Shown: positions 1-8,695, counted from the first letter of the stretch. The stretch: 64,000 nt of DNA from Methylobacillus sp. MM3 (GCF_001645185.1 NZ_LXTQ01000058.1:1-64000), one strand, 5' to 3'. Notes: generated by a model not told the origin, from the sequence alone. Numbers and translations: made by a program.

Positions 1-740
1 GGGGTATTACGCGGTCCCGCCACTACCAGATGCAGGTCTAGGTAGCGTTCCGCGAGCAAGGCGAATGCCCGGTACAGCGTTTCGATGCCCCGGTCTGTAG
101 TCAGCGCACCGGCCGTGCCGATGAGCTTTACACCTGACGGTAGCCCCAGCCTGCGACGGCAATCCTGCTTGTCGCGAATCATGAAGATGCGGTGGTCCAC
201 CGCATTGCCCAGGCACAGTGTATTGGCATCGCTCCCACGCAGCGATGCCACCCATTCGCGTAGTGGGTCGCTGACACAGGCCACGCCGTCTACGAGTTTG
301 ATTGCTTTGCGGAACATGGTCTGCAGGCCGGGGATGCGGTTGGCACCGTAGGCCTCGAATTGATCGTACAGGTCGGCAATCACCGGCACGTGATGCCTGG
401 AACCCAGCCATCTGGCGTAGATGACATGGAAAGCGTCCGAGCAGGCGACGATGACGTCGGGGCGAAATTCCCGGATATGCAGCAGCATTTCGCGATGGTA
501 GCGCAGCGGGTTCAGCAGGCCGCCGTGGCGCAGGTCGTAGGCGTGCCACGTAACGCCGGTGGGAGTGATTAGGGTGGGTACGACACTGTTTTTTTTCCGG
601 CGGTGGTAAGCCAGGCAGCAGCCCATGACCGTGTGACCGCGAGCGGCGAGTTGCTCAGGCAGTTCGTAGAAACGGCCGTAGCGGTCGTCTAGAAGATCCT
701 TGCCCATGTACTGGCGCTTGCTAAGAAACAGGATACGCAT
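1..740 (-). CDS. GT4-type glycosyltransferase, C-terminus beyond window
   Basis: I translated this open-ended frame by hand. It starts with an ATG at 740 (MRILFLSKRQYMGKD) and runs off the left edge after about 246 codons without a stop. The N-terminal Rossmann start, the segment RPDVIVACSD, an acceptor-side motif VIADLYDQFEAYG, and the link GLPSGVKLIGTAGALTTDRGIETLYRAF before VVAGP are typical of GT-B fold family 4 glycosyltransferases, where this second half binds the sugar nucleotide. It lies 23 bp downstream of the capsule-type gene on the same strand, so it is probably the distal gene of the glycan operon. The start has no clear Shine-Dalgarno. Donor and acceptor are unknown. Confidence 0.8.
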   Translation of the reverse strand, partial: MRILFLSKRQYMGKDLLDDRYGRFYELPEQLAARGHTVMGCCLAYHRRKKNSVVPTLITPTGVTWHAYDLRHGGLLNPLRYHREMLLHIREFRPDVIVACSDAFHVIYARWLGSRHHVPVIADLYDQFEAYGANRIPGLQTMFRKAIKLVDGVACVSDPLREWVASLRGSDANTLCLGNAVDHRIFMIRDKQDCRRRLGLPSGVKLIGTAGALTTDRGIETLYRAFALLAERYLDLHLVVAGPRNT

Positions 741-763
741 TGGTCTATCGTGCAGTCTGGCGG

Positions 764-2218
764 CTATGTGACGGCGGCGTTTTGGAAACGGCGAATGCGG
801 AACAGCCTGGCCAGACTGCGCAGGATGCGAGTGTCGAACCCGTCATCAAGGTCGACGCCGAGTATCCTGCCACGGTGAAGGTTTTCTGCCTGATAGTAAC
901 GGTATGGGATGCCGAAGCTCTCGCTGAAGGCTCCGTACATTAAGGCCCCCTCGATGGGGAAGACGGTAGGGTTCTCGAGGAAGGACCGGATATCCTCTCG
1001 GCTGGTCGGGCAGCAACAGACGTCGAGTACGTCGTAAATGGCACGCCCCAGCAGCATCGACGGTTTGCCCCAGTAGGTGGCCTCGACTCCGACGGTGGAG
1101 CCATACGTGCATACTGCATGCGCGTGTTCCAGTAAAGCATATGAGTCGATATCCTCGTCCGGGCCGACAACGAGGTTGCCTGGCAGTTGCAGGCTCCGCC
1201 AGTATTCCTGCTCTTTCTCGCTCTTTCTTGCGATGTGCGGATGCACGCGCACGCACAACGCATAGCCGGGCATGGCATTCACCGTTTCCGCGAGGGCGCG
1301 GATCGCATCTCCCTGGGTAGGAAATGACGGATTGAAATATGTGTCGCCGATCGCGGCGTATTCGTCCTCGGAGGACGAGAAATAGACGATCCATCGCCTT
1401 CGGTCATCGCGCAGCTGCGCGGGCAGCCTGCCGCTTGTCTGCGACGAAGTGTACGAATGCCAATCACGCTCGATACGGCCCCTCCGGTGCCTGTAGAAGT
1501 CGTGCCCCGCCTGTTGCTTGTCCGGCGACCACGCTTCCCTGATGCATTTCTGAAAGTATTCCGGATTATGTATCTGGCCGGTTGCCAACCAGTAGTGATT
1601 CTTGTCGCATCCACGTTCATGTGCAGTCCAGCGTACGCCGCAGCTATCCGCCGCGCGTTGCACGGCACGAGTGGTTGCAAACCTTCCATTGAAAAGCACC
1701 ACGACTTCAGGCTGCAGGTCGCGGATTGCCTCGATGGTCTTGTCGAACACGAGCAGCGATGCGGCCAGCAGATTCACCAGCAGGCGACGGTGGCGCAACG
1801 GTGTAACGTAGGGGTCGCGCAACATGGAGATCGCCGAACTGGCTACACCCCAGCCGATGTCGGGGAATTCCTCCAGACTCAGGCGGGTGACATCTTCCAA
1901 AGTGGTGCAACCGGCCAGCATGCGTACCGCCTGCGCGGACCGCCGTCGGCGGTGATCCGCCGATATGCTGCCATCCGGCATCTGGACGCCACGCTTGGCC
2001 AGCAGTTTGCGCGCGCGGCCGATGCGCTTTCTGGGCAGGTCGTATAGGGTGTGCACCGGCAGCCGGTCTTCCACCACTGTCAGCCCGCACCGGATGTTCA
2101 GATAACGGACCTCCTGTCCGTTATCCTGCGCACAGAGTGCGATTTCCATCGCCGTTTCGATATGCGGCTTCCAGGTGATGGTCTCGACGATGAGCAGGCG
2201 CTGGCCGTGGATTTTCAT
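764..2218 (-). CDS. capsule-polysaccharide-type glycosyltransferase-like protein
   Basis: A 484-residue protein starting at MKIHGQRLLIVE; an upstream in-frame start at 2251 would extend into the ABC transporter gene and is less likely. The C-terminal half has the features of capsule synthesis and GT-B-like proteins: VYFSSSEDEYAAIG around a putative donor-domain start, LCVRVHPHIARK, then CTYGSTVGVEATYWGKPSMLLG, where a Ser/Thr-rich loop and conserved Glu usually contact the nucleotide sugar. No signal peptide or membrane segment is visible, so it should be cytosolic. Neighbours (ABC exporter, epimerase, GT2, GT4) point to glycan assembly. The exact family is not certain; it could also be a KpsS-like or CDP-glycerol-transferase-like enzyme. 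Confidence 0.65.
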   Translation of the reverse strand: MKIHGQRLLIVETITWKPHIETAMEIALCAQDNGQEVRYLNIRCGLTVVEDRLPVHTLYDLPRKRIGRARKLLAKRGVQMPDGSISADHRRRRSAQAVRMLAGCTTLEDVTRLSLEEFPDIGWGVASSAISMLRDPYVTPLRHRRLLVNLLAASLLVFDKTIEAIRDLQPEVVVLFNGRFATTRAVQRAADSCGVRWTAHERGCDKNHYWLATGQIHNPEYFQKCIREAWSPDKQQAGHDFYRHRRGRIERDWHSYTSSQTSGRLPAQLRDDRRRWIVYFSSSEDEYAAIGDTYFNPSFPTQGDAIRALAETVNAMPGYALCVRVHPHIARKSEKEQEYWRSLQLPGNLVVGPDEDIDSYALLEHAHAVCTYGSTVGVEATYWGKPSMLLGRAIYDVLDVCCCPTSREDIRSFLENPTVFPIEGALMYGAFSESFGIPYRYYQAENLHRGRILGVDLDDGFDTRILRSLARLFRIRRFQNAAVT

Positions 2219-2225
2219 GGGGATG

Positions 2226-3992
2226 CTAGGCCTCAGGGTGCGGCGTGACACTCGGTATTTCCGTGATCCTTCCGTCCTTGACGTTGTAGACCCGGTCGCA
2301 GTATTCGAGCAGCGTTTTGCGGTGGGTAACGAAAATCACCGTATTGTTTCCGCGCAATGCCATGAGCTCGCTCAGTATGCCACGCTCAGTTTCACTGTCT
2401 AGTGCCGAGGTCGCCTCGTCCAGGATCAGGACTTCGGGCGAGTGGTAGAGCGCACGTGCGATGCCAATGCGCTGCTTCTGGCCACCGGATATAGCGACCC
2501 CGCGCTCGCCCACGAAGGTATTCAGGCCTTCGGGCAGTTCCGCGAGCCAAGTGCGCAGGTGCGCCAACTCCACGGAGCGGCGCACCCTACCCATGTCGAC
2601 CCGATCCGGAGGGATGCCGAACGCAATGTTCGCAGCGATGCTGTCGTCGGTCAGGTAGGTGGATTGCGCAACATAGCCGATGCCGTCCTGCCATGCTCGC
2701 ACCTGCTGCTGGATGTTGCGGCCGTCGGCCAGGATGTGGCCCGTGCGCGGGGTGAGCAGACCCAGCAGCAGGTCGAGCAGCGTGCTCTTGCCGCTGCCCG
2801 AGCTGCCGATGATGGCGACGAAGCTGCCTTGGGGGATGCTGAAGGTGATGCCGTGAACAATGTCCATGGATGTGTTGGGGTAGCGGAAGGCGACGTCTTC
2901 GAAGCGGATTCCGTGCGCTAGCCGTAGCGGTGCGGCCAGCCCAAGTGGGGCGGTTTCGCTGGAGGGTTCGAGGGTTGTCAGTTCCCGGTAAAGGGTGTCC
3001 ACGGTGGCTTGGCCTAGCCTTAGCTGCTGCATAGCCGAGAACATGCGGTTCACGGAAGGGAACATGCGGAACGCGGCGCCGACGAATATTCCCAGCGTGG
3101 GCAGCAGGTCGTCGAGAGTCGCCTGCCGATCGAGTACCCAGACGATGCCGAGTATGCCCGTCACTGCGAACAGTTCCAGCCACACCCGCGGCAATTGGGC
3201 GAAGAAATCCTGCATTTTGTAGAAGCGCGAGGCGGCCGCGTCATGCTCGTTGAAGCGTGATGCGAATCGGTCTTCGCGCCCGTACGCCTTGATTTCCTTG
3301 ATGCCCTGCAGCGCCTGCTGCATGTGAAAGATGCGCCTCATCACGTGGTGCTGGCGCGCCTTGCCCCAGCGTGCCAGGGTTTCGTGCAGGCTGATGTGGG
3401 CGAGCAAGGCGGCCAAGCCAAATAGGGCGATCACGATGAGCGTTCCCGCAGGCTGGATCAGGAACAGAACGCCTAGGATCGCCATTGCCACCAGGGTTTC
3501 AGACAGCAGGAATACCGTCGGCGCGAGAACCTCGAACGCGAAGGTAATCGTTTCCTGCGAGATGTTGTGAGCGAGTTCAGCCGTGTTTCTCTGCAGATGG
3601 AAGGTGTAGGGCTGGCGCAGGTAGGTCTGGAACAGGCGCTGTGAAACATGTGTCCGGCAATCGAATACGAACTTGCTGCGCCAGTAGGAGATCGCCGTGA
3701 TGAAGATATTCTTGGCGAAAAAGAAGGCGAGCAGCAGGCCGAGTAGCGGCATCAGCAGCTCGCCGCGTGCATCTGGGGCCACGAGCGGACCGAGCAGCGA
3801 AGCTGCGGCGGGAAACATCGCGACCAGGCGTTCCGGCGAGAGAGCGGCGAGCACAATCGGAAAGATCAAGCCAATGCCGAATGCCTCCAGTAGCGAGCTG
3901 ACGAAAAGGGCGAGGCTCAGCCAGCAGAGCTGCCTGCGGTCCGCGGCCGTGAGCAGCGCGGCGAGCTTATGAATGTGTGAAGACGCGCTCAT
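2226..3992 (-). CDS. PglK/MsbA-type ABC exporter, probable lipid-linked glycan flippase
   Basis: A 588-residue half-transporter: six-helix membrane domain in residues 1-320, then an ATPase domain. Visible motifs are Walker A GSSGSGKST (about 396-404), signature ISGGQKQR (about 501-508), Walker B VLILDEATSALD (about 521) and the H-loop in VIFVTHRK. The N-terminal pattern SSLLEAFGIGLIFP and the coupling-region QPYTFHLQRNTAEL resemble the PglK/HepA group, which moves undecaprenyl-linked oligosaccharides or exports polysaccharide precursors across the inner membrane. It begins 4 bp after the epimerase stop and is followed by the glycosyltransferases, which supports a glycan substrate rather than lipid A; a clear MsbA is present separately at 47.5 kb. 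The precise substrate is inferred. Confidence 0.82.
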   Translation of the reverse strand: MSASSHIHKLAALLTAADRRQLCWLSLALFVSSLLEAFGIGLIFPIVLAALSPERLVAMFPAAASLLGPLVAPDARGELLMPLLGLLLAFFFAKNIFITAISYWRSKFVFDCRTHVSQRLFQTYLRQPYTFHLQRNTAELAHNISQETITFAFEVLAPTVFLLSETLVAMAILGVLFLIQPAGTLIVIALFGLAALLAHISLHETLARWGKARQHHVMRRIFHMQQALQGIKEIKAYGREDRFASRFNEHDAAASRFYKMQDFFAQLPRVWLELFAVTGILGIVWVLDRQATLDDLLPTLGIFVGAAFRMFPSVNRMFSAMQQLRLGQATVDTLYRELTTLEPSSETAPLGLAAPLRLAHGIRFEDVAFRYPNTSMDIVHGITFSIPQGSFVAIIGSSGSGKSTLLDLLLGLLTPRTGHILADGRNIQQQVRAWQDGIGYVAQSTYLTDDSIAANIAFGIPPDRVDMGRVRRSVELAHLRTWLAELPEGLNTFVGERGVAISGGQKQRIGIARALYHSPEVLILDEATSALDSETERGILSELMALRGNNTVIFVTHRKTLLEYCDRVYNVKDGRITEIPSVTPHPEA

Positions 3993-3996
3993 TTCG

Positions 3997-5121
3997 TTAT
4001 CGGAGAACTGGCGTGGGGCCCGGACTAGCTTCCATGGTGAGCGTGTCGCATATCACGCGCACGGGAGAACCTTCGTTTTCGATATGCATGCTCGATGTCG
4101 ACGGTCTTCGCGACGCTTGCTGGATGAATATTCTGAATGCTGCGAGGTCGTAATTGCCGAGCACGATGTTCTTCCCCAGCCCTTCCTGCCGTTCCGTAGC
4201 TTTGCGCATTAGGTAGACGGGGATGTCCGTCAGGGAGAGCTCTTCCTGGTTGCTGCCGCCGTCCGTGACCACGAAGCGTGCGGCCATGATGAGCTGGATG
4301 AATTCGGCGTAGCCCATGCGCGGGTGCAGTTCTATGCTGGGGTTGCCATGCAGCCGCTCGTATAGACCGGTGTGCTTGAGGCGTTTTTCTGTGGCGGGGT
4401 GCAGAACGAATATCAACCTGGACTTCTCCGCGGCGTATTCCAGCATCTCGATGATTTGCAGCAGCCGCTTTTTGCGGAAAATGTTTTCGAAGCGATGTAT
4501 GGATACCACTCCATAGCTGCCATGGTCTGTGGCAGTTCGGAACTGTTCCATGACTAGCCTGACCGCATCGACAATGGTATTCGTGCCGGTATCGACGCGT
4601 TTGCAGCCGTAATTTTGCATGTTATCCATCGCCCACGCACCGGGACAGAAGGCGATGTCGCTCAGGCGGAATACTGCGAGGCGCGTGAGTTCTTCAGGGA
4701 ATGGGTGCAGGATATTGAACGAGCGCAGCCCGGATTCGATGTGGGCGACTTTCATACCCAGAACTTTGCCAACCAAAGCGCCAGCTAAGGTGGATACCGT
4801 ATCCCCGTGTACCAGAACGATGCCTTGCTTGCCAGGGAAAAACATCTCTGCGTCATATACCATCCGCCAGACAATCCTGGGCATCCAGATTAGCATTTTG
4901 GCTATGCCGCTAATTTCCTGGCCGTCGTAAACATAAGTGGGTTTTGAACGTATGCCAAAATCGCTGAACAGCGTGTCAACGGTGTTCTTGTGCTGTCCGG
5001 TCATGACGATGTTGAGCGGTGTGTTCGATTTTTCCAAAATGCGTATCACTGGTGCCATCTTGATGATCTGGGCGCGTGTACCAAGAATGCAATGCAGGCG
5101 AGGGTGTTGCATGGGTTGCAT
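3997..5121 (-). CDS. UDP-N-acetylglucosamine 2-epimerase family protein
   Basis: A 374-residue WecB-like enzyme. Family members interconvert UDP-GlcNAc and UDP-ManNAc through a UDP/2-acetamidoglucal intermediate in the cytosol. Recognisable family elements are GTRAQIIKMAPVI near the N-terminus (the usual GTRPE is altered), VHGDTVST, HIESGLRS, FPEELTR, VVSIHRFEN and the C-terminal TDGGSNQEELSLTDIPVYLMRKATERQEG. The acidic and His residues that act in the family (Asp, two Glu, His) appear retained. The sequence is nevertheless divergent, so a different UDP-sugar epimerase or hydrolase specificity is possible. A Shine-Dalgarno-like GAAGGCGG precedes the chosen ATG; the GT2 gene ends 10 bp upstream. 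Confidence 0.8.
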   Translation of the reverse strand: MQPMQHPRLHCILGTRAQIIKMAPVIRILEKSNTPLNIVMTGQHKNTVDTLFSDFGIRSKPTYVYDGQEISGIAKMLIWMPRIVWRMVYDAEMFFPGKQGIVLVHGDTVSTLAGALVGKVLGMKVAHIESGLRSFNILHPFPEELTRLAVFRLSDIAFCPGAWAMDNMQNYGCKRVDTGTNTIVDAVRLVMEQFRTATDHGSYGVVSIHRFENIFRKKRLLQIIEMLEYAAEKSRLIFVLHPATEKRLKHTGLYERLHGNPSIELHPRMGYAEFIQLIMAARFVVTDGGSNQEELSLTDIPVYLMRKATERQEGLGKNIVLGNYDLAAFRIFIQQASRRPSTSSMHIENEGSPVRVICDTLTMEASPGPTPVLR

Positions 5122-5131
5122 AAATCCGCCT

Positions 5132-5980
5132 TCAGGAGTCCTTGAACATTAGCGCCGTGATCTGCTCCGAGATCAATCCCATCAGAAAGACTAGGGCGGC
5201 AGTTGCGAAAAGCAACGCAGACATGTTGGTGAAGCGGTGCATGGTGATAAAGGTATACAGGTAATACCCCATGCCCGTTGCAAAGAATCCCGCACTGATC
5301 GGGAAGAACAGCTTGAGCGGGGAATACAGCGTGCAGATCTTGAAGATGATAACCAAGAATCTTACGCCATCCCTGAATATGCGAAGGTGGCTTTTGCCGA
5401 TGCGTTTCGGGGCATGCACGGCGACATATGTTACCGAATGCCCCGCCCGGAAGAAGCTCATGGTGATGGTGGTAGGATAGGAAAAACCATTCGGTAGCAG
5501 GTACAGAAATTGTTTGAATTTGCTCGCACGCACAGCGCGGAAGCCGGATGTCAGATCTTCAACCCTATGCCCCACCATCCAGCTGGCCAGACGATTATAT
5601 AATCCGTTCGCTGTAGCGCGGTGGAGGCCGGCTTGGGATTGTCGGCTGCGCGCGCCCACCACCATATCGTAGCCTTCGTCAAGTTTTTCCAGTAGACGTG
5701 GAATGTCTTCCGGCTGATGCTGACCGTCGGCATCCATGAATATAAGGATGTCGCCACTCGCGGTGCGAGCGCCGGTTTTGATCGCGGCGCCGTTGCCTTT
5801 GGAGTATGGTTGCCGCAATACTTTGGTTCCCAATTCGGCCGCAGTTCTTGCTGTAGCATCTCCCGATCCATCATCAACCACCAGGATTTCCGCTTCGGGA
5901 TATCGGCTCTTCAGTTTTGGCAGGATGAGCGATAAACCGTAATGCTCGTTCTTGGCGGGGATAATGATGCTTAATGTCAT
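5132..5980 (-). CDS. DPM1-like GT2 glycosyltransferase with C-terminal membrane helices
   Basis: A 282-residue GT-A fold enzyme. SIIIPAKNE opens the fold, VVDDGSGDAT (Asp36-Asp37) and FMDADGQHQPED (DxD at 83-85) are the donor and metal sites, and DLTSGFRAVRASKF is the usual acceptor-side segment of dolichyl/undecaprenyl-phosphate sugar synthases. Two or three hydrophobic helices follow (about 200-280), anchoring it to the inner membrane. Family members load a sugar on undecaprenyl phosphate; GT-C enzymes such as the one encoded 30 bp upstream use such lipid-linked sugars as donors. This fit to the neighbours is an inference. The sugar (mannose, glucose, GlcNAc) cannot be read from sequence. 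Confidence 0.85.
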   Translation of the reverse strand: MTLSIIIPAKNEHYGLSLILPKLKSRYPEAEILVVDDGSGDATARTAAELGTKVLRQPYSKGNGAAIKTGARTASGDILIFMDADGQHQPEDIPRLLEKLDEGYDMVVGARSRQSQAGLHRATANGLYNRLASWMVGHRVEDLTSGFRAVRASKFKQFLYLLPNGFSYPTTITMSFFRAGHSVTYVAVHAPKRIGKSHLRIFRDGVRFLVIIFKICTLYSPLKLFFPISAGFFATGMGYYLYTFITMHRFTNMSALLFATAALVFLMGLISEQITALMFKDS

Positions 5981-6010
5981 TGGAGGTGTTCGACGGCGCT
6001 GGGGTCGTGT

Positions 6011-7978
6011 CTATTTGTGATGGGTGGATTGTATAGCGGATTCTCTGGGTGTTGGTCCCCAGTGCACAGTCGCGCCAAGTTTTAGTGCTTTCAAGGTTTC
6101 GGAGTGATAGCCCAGTTTGTCCTGCTCCTCGGCCTTGGCTACCCACTCGCTCCCGCGCTCCGCTTGCCCTATCATGTAGTAAAGGCTGGCGAGTATCACT
6201 TGGAATTCCGTATAGGCGGGCGCGGCTTTTATCGCGTTTTCCGCGGATTCTATGCCGATGGCGCAAGTGCCGAAAATATTGCAATGCAGCAAGGCATACG
6301 AAATCAGGGCATGTCCGCGATTGTCTCCCTTCAGTCGATTATTGCTGAGGGCGCTCTCGTACAGGCCGACGAGCTGATCCTTCGATACTTTTTTTGGGTA
6401 GCCAACTCTGGCTATTTCCAAGATGCCCTTGAAAATGTAATAGCCATTGTTCCCGGGCGGGGATGTGGCCAAGCGGCGAGATAACTCAGCAAGTAGGCTT
6501 TTAGGTACAGGTTCATTGCTGATTACATAGGTCTGAATTGCAGCAATAAGCGGCTCGGGCGTAATGTCTACACGGGCGGAAGTTTCATAGTAGTGCTTTG
6601 CCCTGCTGAAATAAAAATCCTCATTGGCCGGGTCGTATTGCATGAGTTGGGTCAATGTTCTGCCAGCGTAGAAGTTAGCCCTCGTTGATTCCGGGTGATG
6701 CCGCGCTTCGTATTCTGCATATAGCAGCGTGTCGCCGAAGTAGGAGGCCCGTACCGAGGTGGAGAGCGCGCACACTAGCGCAAATCCGATGGCAAACATC
6801 GTAGGCGCGTGCTTCAGCTTGCCATGCGGCTCCAAGTGCAGCAGGTAATGGCTGATGGCATAAATGGGACCGAACATCGCAATGTAGTTGCGATGTTCGA
6901 ACATCAATTCCAAGGAGAAAATGGTGGATTCAAGCAGGTGCGAGCCATAGAACCACAACACCGCGAAGCTGAAGACCGGCCACTTTTTGATGCGTAACAA
7001 GGCTAATGCAATTAGGCCGGCGTGGGCCATGACTGCGATCAGTGTGGTGATCGGGTTTAGCAGGCTGGTGGAAATGGGGTAATCGTCGAGAAATAGGCCC
7101 ATTTTCGTGATGTCGGGTAGCAGTGCCTGCCCCAAGTAGGTCCAGAGTATCCGCGACTCGGTCAGCACCCGTTCTTGCATGCTGTAGTCGCGATTTGAGT
7201 ATTGCTGAGTCCAATTGGCGGTGCTGAGGTGAGAAGCTAGCCATATTGTCGCGACAGTCATCCCAAGTAGGAGAAGCACCTTCCTCCCCTTCATCCATAA
7301 CCTTGGCGTACCTTCCGCGTCTCGGAAGATCGTAAACTCGATGATAGCCAAATGTACGGGGAGGAGCAGCGCAGACTCCTTCGAGAATATTGCCAAAGCC
7401 CCTGCCAATATGACGCCAGTGAGCATGATCCATGCGTATTTCACATGGTGTGCCAGTCGCGGCCTGCAATATAGGTAAATGGCCAGCGCGATGAACGTGA
7501 ACAGCCCGGCAAGGCTGGTCATCCGCTGGACCACGTAGAGCACACTGGTGAGATTGTAGGGATGCAGCCCCCAGATCGCCATTGTGCATAGCGCAACAAT
7601 GGCGGCTTTATGGCTGTTGGAAGAGTGACCGGTGACGCGTCTTTCTATGAAAAGGGCAGCTAGAAAGACAAAAAATGCTGCAGCTATATGAATGAGGACA
7701 TTCACCAACTTGTAGCTGAAGGGGGCGAGTTCAGAGTAGTGGCGGTTGAGTGCCAGTGTGAACATGGCGACGGGTCGCTTGAGTGGGCCGGCGTTAGAGG
7801 AAAGGGATGCATGCCAGAGTTCCGAGATCGATAACGATGATATCTTTAGGGCGCTGTTATCGACAATATGCGGATAATCATCAAAGATAAATCCACCGCT
7901 GAGGCCCGGAGCATAGATGGCGAATATTGCTAAGGCTAGGAAGAATACTAACCAGGATATGCCTAACTTGCGTTTCAT
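6011..7978 (-). CDS. GT-C membrane protein with C-terminal TPR-like domain, candidate pilin glycosyltransferase
   Basis: A 655-residue protein starting at MKRKLGISW. About ten hydrophobic helices fill the first 430 residues. The loop after helix 1 carries GGFIFDDYPHIVDN (Asp33-Asp34), the acidic pair that marks GT-C enzymes acting on lipid-phosphate sugars; HPYNLTSVLYVVQRM and LELMFEHRNYIAM are further family-like motifs. The last about 220 residues are soluble and helical (YAEYEARHHPESTRANFYAGRTL onwards), resembling TPR repeats. It lies directly behind pilA and its terminator, a position also taken by pilin glycosyltransferases such as tfpO/tfpW in other bacteria. A frame-consistent start at 8017 lies inside the terminator and is rejected. 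The pilin acceptor is inferred from position, not proven. Confidence 0.7.
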   Translation of the reverse strand: MKRKLGISWLVFFLALAIFAIYAPGLSGGFIFDDYPHIVDNSALKISSLSISELWHASLSSNAGPLKRPVAMFTLALNRHYSELAPFSYKLVNVLIHIAAAFFVFLAALFIERRVTGHSSNSHKAAIVALCTMAIWGLHPYNLTSVLYVVQRMTSLAGLFTFIALAIYLYCRPRLAHHVKYAWIMLTGVILAGALAIFSKESALLLPVHLAIIEFTIFRDAEGTPRLWMKGRKVLLLLGMTVATIWLASHLSTANWTQQYSNRDYSMQERVLTESRILWTYLGQALLPDITKMGLFLDDYPISTSLLNPITTLIAVMAHAGLIALALLRIKKWPVFSFAVLWFYGSHLLESTIFSLELMFEHRNYIAMFGPIYAISHYLLHLEPHGKLKHAPTMFAIGFALVCALSTSVRASYFGDTLLYAEYEARHHPESTRANFYAGRTLTQLMQYDPANEDFYFSRAKHYYETSARVDITPEPLIAAIQTYVISNEPVPKSLLAELSRRLATSPPGNNGYYIFKGILEIARVGYPKKVSKDQLVGLYESALSNNRLKGDNRGHALISYALLHCNIFGTCAIGIESAENAIKAAPAYTEFQVILASLYYMIGQAERGSEWVAKAEEQDKLGYHSETLKALKLGATVHWGPTPRESAIQSTHHK

Positions 7979-7985
7979 ATGAAAT

Positions 7986-8013
7986 AAAAACCCCGGTTGC
8001 CCGGGGTTTTTGG
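7986..8013 (-). terminator. intrinsic terminator after pilA
   Basis: A perfect 11-bp stem (AAAAACCCCGG with its complement) around a TTGC loop ends in a T-run. It starts just after the pilA stop and is symmetric, so it could act in both directions. The next gene begins only a few bases further, meaning its expression must come from readthrough or a promoter I cannot see. Confidence 0.85.
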
Positions 8014-8023
8014 TCAATCGGTA

Positions 8024-8479
8024 TTAACGGCAGCTACCGGGAGTGTATTTCGATGGCAACACAGCAGCAGAGTCGGCAGTGTCCACTGCCTGACATTTCC
8101 ATGTAACGATACCATTCGTTGTACCCAAGACATCCAGTATCAGCCCATACGATGTGTTGTTTGAGGAGATGCTGGAGGCTAGGGTAATTTCAATTTTCTC
8201 GCTGCCGGCTGTGTTAACCCATTTCACCGACCGGGTATAACCCGAAGCGGCAGAATTGAACCCTGCACTGCTGGTATTGGTTGGAAAGCGCGCGTTGGCA
8301 GAGAAAAATTCGGCGACCGAAGTCTTCGCTTCTGCACCGCGTGCCAGACCTTCGGAAACCTTTGAGCGTACGATGTAATCTTGATAGGCCGGCAACGCCA
8401 GCGCGGCAAGAATGCCAACGATTGCTACCACAATCATCAGTTCGATCAGGGTGAAACCCTGTTGTGCTTTCTTAATCAT
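8024..8479 (-). CDS. pilA: type IV major pilin PilA
   Basis: A 151-residue prepilin. The leader MIKKAQQG is cut by prepilin peptidase before Phe in [40 protein letters not shown]; Glu5 of the mature protein is present. The hydrophobic N-terminal helix packs in the fibre core. The rest is a typical globular head of the short beta/gammaproteobacterial pilins, with a C-terminal disulfide loop formed by the Cys in WKCQ and the Cys in GSCR at the end. Ser/Thr-rich surface stretches ([25 protein letters not shown]) offer O-glycosylation sites. A sigma54-type promoter, a 20-bp palindrome and an AAAGGGG Shine-Dalgarno lie upstream and a strong terminator downstream, as expected for an abundant subunit. 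Confidence 0.95.
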   Translation of the reverse strand: MIKKAQQGFTLIELMIVVAIVGILAALALPAYQDYIVRSKVSEGLARGAEAKTSVAEFFSANARFPTNTSSAGFNSAASGYTRSVKWVNTAGSEKIEITLASSISSNNTSYGLILDVLGTTNGIVTWKCQAVDTADSAAVLPSKYTPGSCR

Positions 8480-8510
8480 TTTGTGCCCCTTTGCAAAGTT
8501 TAAATAACGT

Positions 8511-8530
8511 AAATGAAAGGCCTTTCATTT
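8511..8530. promoter_or_regulatory. perfect 20-bp palindrome in the pilA leader
   Basis: The sequence AAATGAAAGGCCTTTCATTT is a perfect palindrome placed about 5-24 nt after the predicted sigma54 start site. In RNA it forms an 8-bp stem with a GGCC loop and may protect the 5' end of the pilA mRNA. In DNA it could be an operator for a dimeric regulator. Both roles are inferences. Confidence 0.6.
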
Positions 8531-8545
8531 GCGGCAATTCTAATT

Positions 8546-8561
8546 AGCAAGTTAAATGCCA
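8546..8561 (-). promoter_or_regulatory. sigma54-type promoter of pilA
   Basis: On the minus strand the bases TGGCAT-TTAAC-TTGCT match the -24/-12 consensus TGGCAC-N5-TTGCW with exact spacing. Transcription should start near 8535, giving a leader of about 56 nt. Pilin genes of this kind are known to be activated by the PilS/PilR system with RpoN; pilSR is not in this window. Confidence 0.8.
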
Positions 8562-8650
8562 ACCTTAATTATGCTTATTAAGCTACTGAATATTAAAATT
8601 ATTTATGAAGTTCAATACGGAAATCGGAGGTGGGCTTAGAAATCAAAGCC

Positions 8651-8679
8651 GCACGAGCGACATAAATTGTCACCCGTGC
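8651..8679 (-). terminator. imperfect stem-loop after the SRPBCC operon
   Basis: GCACG and CGTGC arms continue inward to GACA/TGTC with two mismatches around a short AT-rich loop, 17 bp after the last SRPBCC gene. The T-tract is weak, so termination is only plausible. The adjoining AT-rich stretch up to 8480 holds the pilA promoter. Confidence 0.4.
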
Positions 8680-8695
8680 GCCAAAAAATGGCAAA

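Noticed and set aside
7-549. 180-codon open frame at the left edge
   Set aside because: Arg/Pro-rich shadow of the partial GT4 gene on the same strand in another frame.
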